Under the pieces are notes generated by a model that did no database searches, was not told where the DNA came from, and worked only from the letters and a program-made list of their open reading frames with translations. Below, in pieces: positions 34,027-42,236 of a DNA stretch of 51,078 nt. Position 1 is the stretch's first letter; every line of letters begins with the position of its first letter. The translations under genes and the position numbers were made by a program. Origin of the DNA: Haematobacter missouriensis (GTDB lineage: Bacteria > Pseudomonadota > Alphaproteobacteria > Rhodobacterales > Rhodobacteraceae); assembly GCF_000740775.1 (NCBI RefSeq), contig NZ_JFGS01000030.1:1-51078 (forward strand), given 5' to 3'.

Positions 34027-34536
34027 TCACCCGTCTTTTGCGTCCCGCGGCCCCATATCAGGGTCTATCGCACTGAAATTGCCGAGCATCTTGTCCAGAT
34101 AATGGATCATGTGAATCTTGTCGGAGGTGGAGAAGTCGGCAAGAGCCTGCTCATAGTAGTCGGCGATCACGGGGCGCATGTTTTCATCCCAGAGGCTCCG
34201 CCCCTTGGTCGTAAGCCGAATCAGCCGGGAGCGATTATCGCGGGCGTGGATCGCACGTTCCACATAATCCAGCGCCTCCAACCTGGAGAGAACGCCTGCC
34301 AGATTCTGCCTGCTGACCATCAGGAAAGCGGCAAGATCGCCTACCGCCACACCCTCTGAGAACCCTGTCCGTGTCAGGGCACCGAGCACAGCCCATTGCT
34401 GGGTGGTGATGCCGTGATCTTCCAGCGCCCGCGTGCCCGTTTTGTGCAACATGTTGGCGCATTGATACAGGCGGAAGAACAGCCGGTTGCTCAAGCCGAG
34501 CGACATATCCCTGAACTGATCACTGTCCTTTGCCAT
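34027..34536 (-). CDS. badR: MarR-family regulator, probable BadR
   Basis: This 169-residue MarR-type regulator has a central winged helix: TTQQWAVLGALTR, then VGDLAAFLMVSRQNLAGVLSRLEALDYVER, with the wing ARDNRSRLIRLTTKG. It is divergent from badH, and MarR-type BadR regulates the alicyclic acid genes in Rhodopseudomonas palustris, responding to a CoA-thioester intermediate. Position and family fit; the ligand here is not shown. A 7-bp inverted repeat in the 188-bp gap to badH is a candidate operator. Confidence 0.75.
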   Translation of the reverse strand: MAKDSDQFRDMSLGLSNRLFFRLYQCANMLHKTGTRALEDHGITTQQWAVLGALTRTGFSEGVAVGDLAAFLMVSRQNLAGVLSRLEALDYVERAIHARDNRSRLIRLTTKGRSLWDENMRPVIADYYEQALADFSTSDKIHMIHYLDKMLGNFSAIDPDMGPRDAKDG

Positions 34537-34592
34537 AAGGCAACATGTTCCTTCGGGGGGCTTCCGTCAAGCCGTGATGAAGCATGAACGTA

Positions 34593-34610
34593 AATATATT
34601 GACATATATT
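34593..34610. promoter_or_regulatory. Palindrome in the badR-badH divergent promoter region
   Basis: AATATAT-TGAC-ATATATT is a perfect 7-bp inverted repeat in the gap between the divergent genes and overlaps a consensus TTGACA (34599-34604). Its position and form suit a MarR-type operator, probably for BadR. No good -10 lies at the usual distance from this TTGACA. Confidence 0.55.
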
Positions 34611-34724
34611 ATGGAGACGTGTTTCCTGTCTTCAGGGAGGCGGCACGGGATTCGAGAGAAAAGGCGCTTAAAATCGCTTTTGTTATGGAAAACCTGCTGC
34701 CGGAAAGAAATCGAGGAGGCGAAG

Positions 34725-35495
34725 ATGCGCGGCCTGAAAGGTAAAGTAGTTGTCATAACGGGTGGGGGCGGAGGTATCGGTTCCGCGACCTGCCGGCGCT
34801 TTGCGGGGGAGGGCGCGCGCGTGGTCGTGGCCGATATCGGCGAAGCTGCTGCGAACCGCGTGGTGGATGAAATCCGGGCAGAGGGCGGTGAGGCCACGGC
34901 GATGATCGTCGATCTGACTGATTATCAGGCGACGGGCGCCGCAGTGTCGCGGGTTGAGGCGGAGTTCGGCCCTATCGACATCCTCGTGAACAACGCGGGC
35001 TGGGATCTGTTCGTGCCGTTCCTGAAGCAGGAACCGGATTTCTGGAGCAAGATCATAGACATCAACCTTCGGGCGGTACTGAACATCACCAAGCCGGTCC
35101 TCGCCTCAATGGTTGCGCGCGGCGTGGCGGGGCGGGTGGTGTCCATCGGCTCCGATGCCGGCCGGGGAGGCTCTTCGGGCGAGTCGGTCTATTCCGCGTG
35201 CAAGGCCGGGGTGATCGCGCTGTCGAAAACGCTGGCACGGGAGCATGCGCGGCACGGGATCACCTTCAATACCGTCTGTCCTGGCGTGACCGAAACGGCG
35301 ATGCTGGAGCAGTTCATGGAGGCAGCCGGCGACAAGGAGAAGCTGCGTGGCGCCTTTGCCAAAGCGGTGCCGATGGGGCGCCTGGGCCAGCCCGACGACC
35401 TTCCGGGCGCCATCCTGTTCTTCGCGAGCGACGACGCGGGCTTCATCACCGGTCAGGTGATTTCGGTCTCCGGCGGTCTGACGATGCATGGTTGA
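34725..35495 (+). CDS. badH: 2-hydroxycyclohexanecarboxyl-CoA dehydrogenase (SDR)
   Basis: This 256-residue short-chain dehydrogenase has the NAD-binding TGGGGGIG at residues 12-19, NNAG at 89-92, catalytic Ser143, Tyr156 and Lys160, and the C-terminal ITGQVISVSGG. The GWDLFVPF and SDDAGFITGQ segments match the pattern I recall for BadH. It oxidises 2-hydroxycyclohexanecarboxyl-CoA to the 2-keto compound. The ATG at 34725 follows a clear GAGGAGG; the longer frame from 34584 crosses the promoter region. It heads badH-badI-aliB-aliA. Confidence 0.85.
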   Translation: MRGLKGKVVVITGGGGGIGSATCRRFAGEGARVVVADIGEAAANRVVDEIRAEGGEATAMIVDLTDYQATGAAVSRVEAEFGPIDILVNNAGWDLFVPFLKQEPDFWSKIIDINLRAVLNITKPVLASMVARGVAGRVVSIGSDAGRGGSSGESVYSACKAGVIALSKTLAREHARHGITFNTVCPGVTETAMLEQFMEAAGDKEKLRGAFAKAVPMGRLGQPDDLPGAILFFASDDAGFITGQVISVSGGLTMHG

Positions 35496-35525
35496 GGGGA
35501 AATCATGGCGTATGAGGGGGAGACG

Positions 35526-36308
35526 ATGACCTACGAAGACATCCTGTATGACATTCGCGGCGGTGCCGCCTGGATCACGATCAACCGGCCCGACAAGTAC
35601 AACGCCTTCCGTGGACAGACGGTGGATGAGCTCATCCACGCCTTCCAGACAGCAGGCTGGAACCGGTCCGTCGGGGTGATCGTCTTGACCGGCGCGGGCG
35701 ACAAGGCCTTCTGCACCGGGGGGGATCAGTCAGCCCATGACGGGCAATACGACGGGCGCGGCGTCATCGGCCTGCCGATCGACGAATTCCAGTCGCTGAT
35801 CCGTGACGTGCCGAAGCCGGTGATCGCGCGGGTCAACGGATTTGCGATTGGCGGCGGCAACGTGCTGGCCACGATATGTGATCTGACCATCGCGTCTGAG
35901 AAGGCCCAGTTCGGGCAGGTCGGCCCCAAGGTCGGCTCGGTCGATCCGGGGTTCGGGACCGCCTATCTCGCCCGCGTGGTGGGCGAGAAAAAGGCGCGCG
36001 AGATCTGGTATCTCAACAAGCGCTACACTGCCCAGGAGGCGCTGGCCATGGGGCTGGTGAACGCTGTTGTTCCGCATGAGGAGCTGGATGCGGAAGTGGA
36101 CCGCTGGGTCGCCGAACTGATGGAGCGTTCCCCGACAGCGCTGGCGCTGGCGAAGGTATCGTTCAATGCCGACAGCGAGAATATCCGGGGTATCTCGGCT
36201 CTCGGGATGCGGGCGCTGTCGCTTTACTACGATACCGACGAAAGCAAGGAAGGCGGGGTCGCGTTCCGCGAAAAGCGCAAGCCGGATTTCCGCAAGCACG
36301 CGAAATAG
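35526..36308 (+). CDS. badI: 2-ketocyclohexanecarboxyl-CoA hydrolase BadI
   Basis: This 260-residue crotonase-superfamily enzyme opens the ring of 2-ketocyclohexanecarboxyl-CoA to give pimeloyl-CoA. Recognisable segments are WITINRPDKYNAFRG, AFCTGGDQSAHDGQYDGRG and FAIGGGNVLATICDLTIAS; these match BadI and the related MenB-like ring-modifying group more closely than ordinary enoyl-CoA hydratases. The ATG at 35526 (GAGGGGGAG before it) gives the family start MTYED; an ATG at 35505 with its own AGGGGA site would add seven residues. It follows badH by 30 bp. Confidence 0.88.
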   Translation: MTYEDILYDIRGGAAWITINRPDKYNAFRGQTVDELIHAFQTAGWNRSVGVIVLTGAGDKAFCTGGDQSAHDGQYDGRGVIGLPIDEFQSLIRDVPKPVIARVNGFAIGGGNVLATICDLTIASEKAQFGQVGPKVGSVDPGFGTAYLARVVGEKKAREIWYLNKRYTAQEALAMGLVNAVVPHEELDAEVDRWVAELMERSPTALALAKVSFNADSENIRGISALGMRALSLYYDTDESKEGGVAFREKRKPDFRKHAK

Positions 36309-36360
36309 GCATGGATTCCGGGTGGCCGGAGCGCCACCCGCACCGGTTTGGGAGGACAGG

Positions 36361-37521
36361 GTGCAACCGACGATTTTCGACACAGATGAGCTCAGTGCGC
36401 TCCGCGATCTCGCGCGCAAGTTCGCGGGTGAAAAGCTGGCCCCCGGCTATCGTGCGCGGGAGAAGTCGGGCAGCTTCGGCCCGGAGCTGGTGCGGGAGAT
36501 GGGCAGCCTCGGCCTTATCGCGCCGGAACTGCCGGAAGAGGTGGGCGGCCTGGGAGCGGGGAGTATCTATTCCGGCGTGATCATCGAAGAGATCGCGCGC
36601 GCCGATTTCAATTTTGGCTATATCAACGTCCTCGCTTCCCTGAACGGTCAGATCCTCGCGAACTTTGCGAACCCGGAAATCCGCCGCGACTGGCTTCCGC
36701 GGCTCACGGCAGGCGAGATCATGCTGGCCATCGCGCTGACCGAGCCGCGGGGCGGATCGGACGCGGCGAACCTCGGTCTGAAGATGGAGCGGTCGGGCAA
36801 CCACTATGTTCTGAATGGCGAGAAGACCTCCATCTCTGCGGCCGATCAGGCGGCAGGAACGGTTGTGTTCGCGCGGACGGGCAGCCCCGAAGACAGAGCG
36901 CGGGGGGTTTCCGCCGTCTTCGTGCCGATGGACACGCCCGGTATTTCCACTACACGGTTCACCGATGTCGGTCAGCACGCCATTGGACGCGGGTCCATTT
37001 TCTTCGACAATGTGAGGGTGCCGACGGATCACCTTCTGGGTAATGAGGGACAAGGCTTTGTGCAGGTCATGCAGGGCTTCGACTTCTCCCGTTCGCTGAT
37101 CGGGCTGCAATGTCTTGGCACCGCGCGGCAATCGCTGGATGAAGCATGGGCCTACATCGGCGAGCGGAAGGCGTTCGGCAAACCGCTTGCGGCGTTTCAG
37201 GGGGTGACCCATCAGCTTGCCGATTTCGACACGAAGGTGGAGGCGGCGCGGCTTCTATGCCTGAACGCGCTGTGGCTGAAGGATACGGGCCGTCCCCATG
37301 TGGCGGAAGCCGCGATGGCGAAGTGGTGGCCGCCGCTTCTGGCTTATGAGGCGATCCATGCTTGTCTGCTGATCCATGGCCATGCGGCCTATTCGAACGA
37401 ATTGCCGTTCGAGCAGCGGCTCCGCGATGTGCTCGGCCTGCAGATCGGGGACGGCACCGCGCATATCATGAAGAATATCATCGCCCGGGAGCGGGCGGGA
37501 CGCGCCGCCGTCGGCGCTTGA
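36361..37521 (+). CDS. aliB: Cyclohexanecarboxyl-CoA dehydrogenase AliB
   Basis: This 386-residue acyl-CoA dehydrogenase starts from a GTG at 36361, preceded by GGGAGGACA. Conserved FAD/substrate segments include LTEPRGGSDAANLG and GRGSIFFDNVRVP, and the C-terminal GDGTAHIMKNIIARE. At the place where straight-chain acyl-CoA dehydrogenases have the catalytic Glu (Y-E-G-T), this protein has Asp364 (G-D-G-T). With badH, badI and aliA on one strand, the expected reaction is cyclohexanecarboxyl-CoA to cyclohex-1-ene-1-carboxyl-CoA. The electron acceptor should be ETF. Confidence 0.82.
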   Translation: MQPTIFDTDELSALRDLARKFAGEKLAPGYRAREKSGSFGPELVREMGSLGLIAPELPEEVGGLGAGSIYSGVIIEEIARADFNFGYINVLASLNGQILANFANPEIRRDWLPRLTAGEIMLAIALTEPRGGSDAANLGLKMERSGNHYVLNGEKTSISAADQAAGTVVFARTGSPEDRARGVSAVFVPMDTPGISTTRFTDVGQHAIGRGSIFFDNVRVPTDHLLGNEGQGFVQVMQGFDFSRSLIGLQCLGTARQSLDEAWAYIGERKAFGKPLAAFQGVTHQLADFDTKVEAARLLCLNALWLKDTGRPHVAEAAMAKWWPPLLAYEAIHACLLIHGHAAYSNELPFEQRLRDVLGLQIGDGTAHIMKNIIARERAGRAAVGA

Positions 37522-37549
37522 CCGGACCGAAAGGAGGGGGGAGGAAACC

Positions 37550-39214
37550 ATGCACTTCGATGCCGTTCTGATCGAGCCACGCCGCGCCCGTATGGAGGCA
37601 GAGGGTCTCTGGCCGGGCAAGACGCTGCTCGATTATTTTGAGGAAGTGCTGGCGGAAGCACCGCAAGCGCGGGCGTTGACCAGCGTCAACGTGGGCACGG
37701 GGGAGACGCGACATCTGACATGGGCGGAGATAGAACATCTGTCCTGGCGCGCGGCGGAGGGGCTGCGGCGGCTCGGCCTCGTTCGGGATGACGTCTTGGC
37801 CTGCCAGCTGCCCAACTCCTGGGAGTTCGTGGTGCTCTATATCGCCTGTCGGCGGCTTGGCATCGTGTTCAATCCCGTGATGCCCATCTTCCGGGAACGG
37901 GAGCTCCGCTTCATGCTCCGCCATGGCGAGGCCAAGGTGCTGGTTGTGCCCAAGACCTTCCGCGGCTTCGACCATGAGAGGATGGCGGACGCGTTGCGCC
38001 CCGATCTGCCGGACCTCTCGCATGTCGTCGTCGCGGGACGCGAGGGGGAGGGCAGCTTCGAGGCGCTGCTGCTGGACCCCATGCTCGACGATGCGCCAGA
38101 TCTGCGAGAGGTGAGCCTGCGGGACAGGGGCGATGCGAACGCCGTCTGCCAGCTCATCTACACCTCCGGCACGACCGGCGAGCCGAAGGGCGTGATGCAC
38201 ACGGCCAATACCATGTATTCCAACCTCGTCGCCTATGCGGAGCGGCTACGGCTGGACGGATCGGACGTGATCCTGATGGCGTCTCCGATGGCGCATCAGA
38301 CCGGGTTCATGTACGGCTTCCTGCTTCCCGTGATGCTGAAGGCGCGGATGGTGCTGATGGACAGCTGGGACAGGACGCTGGCCGCGGGCCTGATCGCGAG
38401 CGAGGGTGTGACCTTCACCATGGCCTCCACCCCCTTCCTGATGGACCTGACCAATGCGGTGGAAGAGGAAGCGAGCGACAGCCGGAGCCTTCGGATCTTC
38501 CTTTGCGCGGGAACCGCCATCCCCGGCCCGCTGGTGGAGCGCGCTGGTCGGGTGCTGGGCGCGCGGATCGTTTCTGCCTGGGGCATGACGGAGAACGGGG
38601 CGGTGACGGTGGTACCGCTTGACGACGTACCGGACCGCTCCGCCCGATCGGACGGCGCGCCGCTCCGGGGCATGGAGGTGCAGGTGCGGGGGGCCGACGG
38701 CAAGCCGGTTCAACCCGGGCAGGAGGGCGAATTGTTCGTGCGCGGCTGCTCCAACTTCGCGGGCTATCTCAGGCGGCCCGATCTGAACGCCACCGATGCG
38801 GAGGGCTGGTTCGAGACGGGCGATATCGCCCGACTGGAGAGGGACGGCCATATCCGCATCGTCGGCCGGTCCAAGGATGTCATAATCCGCGGCGCGGAGA
38901 ACATTCCCGTGGTGGAGGTCGAGGCTCTGCTCTACAAACATCCCGCCGTTTTGCAGGTCGCCATCGTCGCCTACCCGGACGACCGGCTGGGGGAGCGGGC
39001 CTGCGCCTTTATAGTGCCGAAGGAAGGAAAGGGCATCGACTTTGCCGAAATGAGCGCATTCCTTGCGGGTGAACAACTCGCCCGGCAGTATGTGCCGGAG
39101 CGGCTGGAGATCCGCGAGCGACTGCCCGCCACCGCCTCCGGGAAGATCCAGAAATTCGCCCTGAGAAACGAGCTTAAGATGGAGTACGAGCAGAGGCGAT
39201 CGGCAACGGCCTGA
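37550..39214 (+). CDS. aliA: Cyclohexanecarboxylate-CoA ligase AliA
   Basis: This 554-residue AMP-forming acyl-CoA synthetase (ANL superfamily) has the P-loop-like IYTSGTTGEPKGVMH at about residues 203-217, AWGMTENGAVT (about 343-353), the GWFETGDIARL block and the C-terminal catalytic lysine motif TASGKIQK. Located last in the bad/ali operon, it probably activates cyclohexanecarboxylate with ATP and CoA, the entry reaction of the pathway. GGAGGGGGGAGG precedes the ATG. A wider alicyclic or aromatic acid range cannot be excluded. Confidence 0.82.
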   Translation: MHFDAVLIEPRRARMEAEGLWPGKTLLDYFEEVLAEAPQARALTSVNVGTGETRHLTWAEIEHLSWRAAEGLRRLGLVRDDVLACQLPNSWEFVVLYIACRRLGIVFNPVMPIFRERELRFMLRHGEAKVLVVPKTFRGFDHERMADALRPDLPDLSHVVVAGREGEGSFEALLLDPMLDDAPDLREVSLRDRGDANAVCQLIYTSGTTGEPKGVMHTANTMYSNLVAYAERLRLDGSDVILMASPMAHQTGFMYGFLLPVMLKARMVLMDSWDRTLAAGLIASEGVTFTMASTPFLMDLTNAVEEEASDSRSLRIFLCAGTAIPGPLVERAGRVLGARIVSAWGMTENGAVTVVPLDDVPDRSARSDGAPLRGMEVQVRGADGKPVQPGQEGELFVRGCSNFAGYLRRPDLNATDAEGWFETGDIARLERDGHIRIVGRSKDVIIRGAENIPVVEVEALLYKHPAVLQVAIVAYPDDRLGERACAFIVPKEGKGIDFAEMSAFLAGEQLARQYVPERLEIRERLPATASGKIQKFALRNELKMEYEQRRSATA

Positions 39215-39270
39215 CAACGGTACCGATCACGATGATCCGAGTGTGTAGCGAGTGATTTGGTTTTCCGTAA

Positions 39271-39972
39271 TCAGGAACGCGCGGGGATGGTCAGTCCCCG
39301 CTCAACCGCCGGCCGTGCGAGGCAGGTTTCGAGCCAGCGGGGCACCGCTTCCAGCTCGGCGTAGTTCACCAGCTCGCCCGCATCGTAAAACCCGATGAGG
39401 TTCCGCACCCAGCCCAGCGTTGCGATATCCGCAATAGTGTAATCCGGTCCGGCGAGGAAGGCCGTCTTCCGAAGCTGTCCTTCCAGTACCCGGAGCAGGC
39501 GCGCTGACTCCCCGGCGTAGCGATCACGGGGGCGCTTGTCTTCATACTCGCGCCCCGCGAAACGGTGGAAGAAGCCCAACTGGCCGAACATCGGTCCGAT
39601 GCCGCCCATTTGGAAGAACACCCATTGGAGCACCTCGTAGCGCTCGGTGCCTTCAGGCAGGAACATCCCGGTCTTTTCGGCCAGGTAGACAAGAATCGCC
39701 CCCGATTCGAACAGGCCGAGCGGCTGTCCTCCCGGACCGGACGGGTCGAGGATCGCGGGTATCTTGCCGTTGGGGTTCAGCGACAGAAAGGCTTCGGTCC
39801 ACGTCTCGTCCTTGCCGATATCGATGAAATGCGGTTCGTAGGGCAGACCCGTCTCCTCCAGCATGATCGACACTTTCACCCCGTTCGGTGTGGGCGTCGA
39901 ATAGAGCTGCAACCGCTCAGGATGCTTCGCTGGCCACCGGTTCGTGATGGGAAAACGGGAAAGGTCCGGCAT
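39271..39972 (-). CDS. Glutathione S-transferase (YghU/YfcG-like)
   Basis: This 233-residue protein has an N-terminal thioredoxin-like domain (QLYSTPTPNGVKVSIMLEE, LNPNGKIPAILDP with the cis-Pro, and the LFESGAILVYLAE glutathione-binding segment) and an all-helical C-terminal domain ending in a DYTIADIATLGWV motif. The TPNG pattern near the active site is that of the Nu class (YghU/YfcG), known for disulfide reductase activity with glutathione. GGAGGCGAAC precedes the ATG at 39972. It starts 14 bases after the xylB stop and is probably co-transcribed with it, for no clear metabolic reason. Confidence 0.85.
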   Translation of the reverse strand: MPDLSRFPITNRWPAKHPERLQLYSTPTPNGVKVSIMLEETGLPYEPHFIDIGKDETWTEAFLSLNPNGKIPAILDPSGPGGQPLGLFESGAILVYLAEKTGMFLPEGTERYEVLQWVFFQMGGIGPMFGQLGFFHRFAGREYEDKRPRDRYAGESARLLRVLEGQLRKTAFLAGPDYTIADIATLGWVRNLIGFYDAGELVNYAELEAVPRWLETCLARPAVERGLTIPARS

Positions 39973-39985
39973 GTTCGCCTCCATA

Positions 39986-41434
39986 TCAAAGGTTTGCGAG
40001 CAGCGGATACAGGCTGCGGTAGCGCTGACGGGCCGTGTCGAATGCCGGGCGAAGTGCTGCATCGGGGAAAATGACGTGATCCACGGGCGGCGCGGTGCAG
40101 ATGCTCAGCGGATCGGCCCCGGTGGCGGCAATCAGCCCCAGCCGGGCTGCGCCAAATGCTGCGCCGAAGTCGCCGCGTGCGGGAAGCTCCACGGGGATGT
40201 CCAGCGCCGTCGCGATGGCCTGCAACCAATAGGAAGATCGTGAGCCGCCACCGATCGCCGTCACCCGCGCAACTTCCGCCCCCGCGGATCGCAGCGCGGC
40301 GAGATTGTCGGCCAGCGCGAAGGCCACCCCTTCCATGACAGCCTGCGTCATCTCCGCCCGGCCCGTCTCATGGCCAAGCCCTGTAAACGCACCGCGGATG
40401 CGCGCGTCGTTATGCGGCGTCCGTTCCCCCGAGAGATAGGGCAGGAAGGTGATCGGCCCCGGTGCGCGCAACTTCTCCCCCAGTTCGGCCGAAAGATCCC
40501 CGGCGGTCGCGCCGGAAGTGCGTGCGTGCCAGTTCAGGGCATCTGCGGCAGACAGGATCACGCCCATCTGGTGCCAGCGGTTCGGCAATGCGTGGCAAAA
40601 GGCATGCACCGCGCTTTCCGGCTGCGGACGCCACACGTCGTTCGCGGCAAAGAGCACGCCGGATGTCCCGAGCGAGACAAACGCCTGCCCCTCGGACACC
40701 ATACCCATTCCGACAGCGGAGGCGGCATTGTCTCCGGCTCCTCCCGCGACCGTCACCGCGCCTTCGATCTTCCATTCACGGCGTAGCCGTTCGCGGAGCA
40801 TCCCGCCCGGTTCGGTTCCTTCCACCAGCCGGGGCATGTGGGCGCGGGTGAGGCCCGTCGCGGCCAGCAGTTCGTCCGACCAGTCACGCGCCCCGATATC
40901 GAGCCAGCTCGTGCCGGAAGCATCGGACATCTCCGAGACGTAGTCTCCCGTAAGCCAGAGCCGGAGCGCATCCTTGGGCAGCAGAACCTTGGCCACGCGA
41001 GCGAAGGCCTCCGGCTCATGCCGGGCGATCCAGCGCAGTTTCGGCGCAGTGAATCCGGGAAAGACGATGTTGCCGGTGATGCGGCGAAAGGCCGGAGTCG
41101 CGTCCATCTCTGCGGCCTCCTCCGCCGCGCGCGTATCATTCCAGAGGATCGACGGACGTATAGGCCTGTCTTCGGCGTCATAGAGCGTCGCGCCATGCAT
41201 CTGACCGGAAAGGCCGATCCCCTTCAGCGCAGAGAATTCGGTCGGATGCGCATCCCGGACGCTTGCGATGGCCATTTCAGCGGCGGCGATCCAGTCCTCG
41301 GGAGCCTGCTCCGACCAGCTGGGGCGCGGGCGCGATACGTGAAGATCGGCTGTCGCGGAGCCGAGGATATGTTGGTTTTCGTCCATCAGGAGCGCCCTGA
41401 TACCTGAAGTGCCCAGATCGAGGCCGAGGAACAT
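39986..41434 (-). CDS. xylB: Xylulokinase
   Basis: This 482-residue FGGY carbohydrate kinase has the N-terminal phosphate motif LGLDLGTSGIRALLMDE, the sugar-binding GLSGQMHGATLYD and ILWNDTRAAEEA, the mid-protein GAGDNAASAVGMG and the C-terminal ATP-binding AIGGGSRSSYWLQ. It phosphorylates D-xylulose to xylulose 5-phosphate. It is divergent from the polyol operon; D-xylulose would come from D-arabitol oxidised by MtlK. No xylose isomerase gene is present here, which supports the arabitol route. Confidence 0.92.
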   Translation of the reverse strand: MFLGLDLGTSGIRALLMDENQHILGSATADLHVSRPRPSWSEQAPEDWIAAAEMAIASVRDAHPTEFSALKGIGLSGQMHGATLYDAEDRPIRPSILWNDTRAAEEAAEMDATPAFRRITGNIVFPGFTAPKLRWIARHEPEAFARVAKVLLPKDALRLWLTGDYVSEMSDASGTSWLDIGARDWSDELLAATGLTRAHMPRLVEGTEPGGMLRERLRREWKIEGAVTVAGGAGDNAASAVGMGMVSEGQAFVSLGTSGVLFAANDVWRPQPESAVHAFCHALPNRWHQMGVILSAADALNWHARTSGATAGDLSAELGEKLRAPGPITFLPYLSGERTPHNDARIRGAFTGLGHETGRAEMTQAVMEGVAFALADNLAALRSAGAEVARVTAIGGGSRSSYWLQAIATALDIPVELPARGDFGAAFGAARLGLIAATGADPLSICTAPPVDHVIFPDAALRPAFDTARQRYRSLYPLLANL

Positions 41435-41570
41435 GCTTCTCTCCCAGTCGCAAGTGCCGCCCCGTTTTGGCAGGCGTGCCGGTCAGCGTCCAGCCCCTCA
41501 ACCACGGGGTCTGCCCCTCTCTCGCGCGCGCTGGTGGACCCGCTCCGCACGGCGCCTTATGGTTATTGGC

Positions 41571-42236
41571 ATGACCCCCGCGCTCATCATATTCGATTGC
41601 GACGGCGTGCTGATCGACAGTGAGACGATCAGCCGTCGCATATTGACCGAAGAACTGGCCCGGGAAGGTGTGTTCATCGACCTGTCCGCCTTCCGGAGAC
41701 ACTTCCTTGGCCGCAGCTTTTCGGCCGTAGAGGCGGAGGTGAGCCGGGTCTGGTCGCGCCGGCTGCCCAGCGATTTCCAGCAGCGCTACATGGATCGCCT
41801 GCTCCCGCTGTTCGCCGAGGAACTTCTGGCGATGGAAGGCGCGGCGGAGATGCTTCGTGACCTTGCCGTGCCCTATTGTCTGGCGACCTCCTCCAGCCCC
41901 GATCGGCTTCGCCGGTCGCTTGCGACAGCCGGTCTGGATCGGTTTTTCGACGGACGCTGCTTCACGGTGGCGGATGTCGCCCGTGGCAAGCCGGAGCCTG
42001 ATCTTTTCCTGCATGCGGCGCGGGTGATGGGCGTGGTGCCCGCCGATGTCGTGGTGCTGGAAGACAGTGAGCCGGGGCTGACGGCTGCGGCACGTGCCGG
42101 CATGACAGGCTGGCAGTTCACCGGGGGTGGACATATGAGCGAAGAGCCCCCTTCGCTTCTTGCTGCGCAGCATTTCTCCAGCTTCGCCGAGATTCGCGCT
42201 GCTTTCCCCACCTTTTTCCAACGGGTTGACCTATGA
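41571..42236 (+). CDS. HAD-family phosphatase (beta-phosphoglucomutase-like)
   Basis: This 221-residue haloacid dehalogenase-superfamily hydrolase has motif I FDCDGVLIDSE with nucleophile Asp9 and acid/base Asp11, motif II ATSSSP, the lysine motif GKPEPDLFL and motif IV VLEDSEPGL. Such enzymes dephosphorylate sugar or polyol phosphates, and a HAD gene is a usual member of smo-type polyol operons. The ATG at 41571 fits the family; another at 41559 would add four residues, and neither has a strong ribosome site. It overlaps the regulator gene by four bases. The substrate is unknown. Confidence 0.82.
   Translation: MTPALIIFDCDGVLIDSETISRRILTEELAREGVFIDLSAFRRHFLGRSFSAVEAEVSRVWSRRLPSDFQQRYMDRLLPLFAEELLAMEGAAEMLRDLAVPYCLATSSSPDRLRRSLATAGLDRFFDGRCFTVADVARGKPEPDLFLHAARVMGVVPADVVVLEDSEPGLTAAARAGMTGWQFTGGGHMSEEPPSLLAAQHFSSFAEIRAAFPTFFQRVDL

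Noticed and set aside
34584-34724. N-terminal extension of BadH from an ATG at 34584
   Set aside because: It would cross the AT-rich palindrome and promoter region, and the family start with GAGGAGG lies at 34725.
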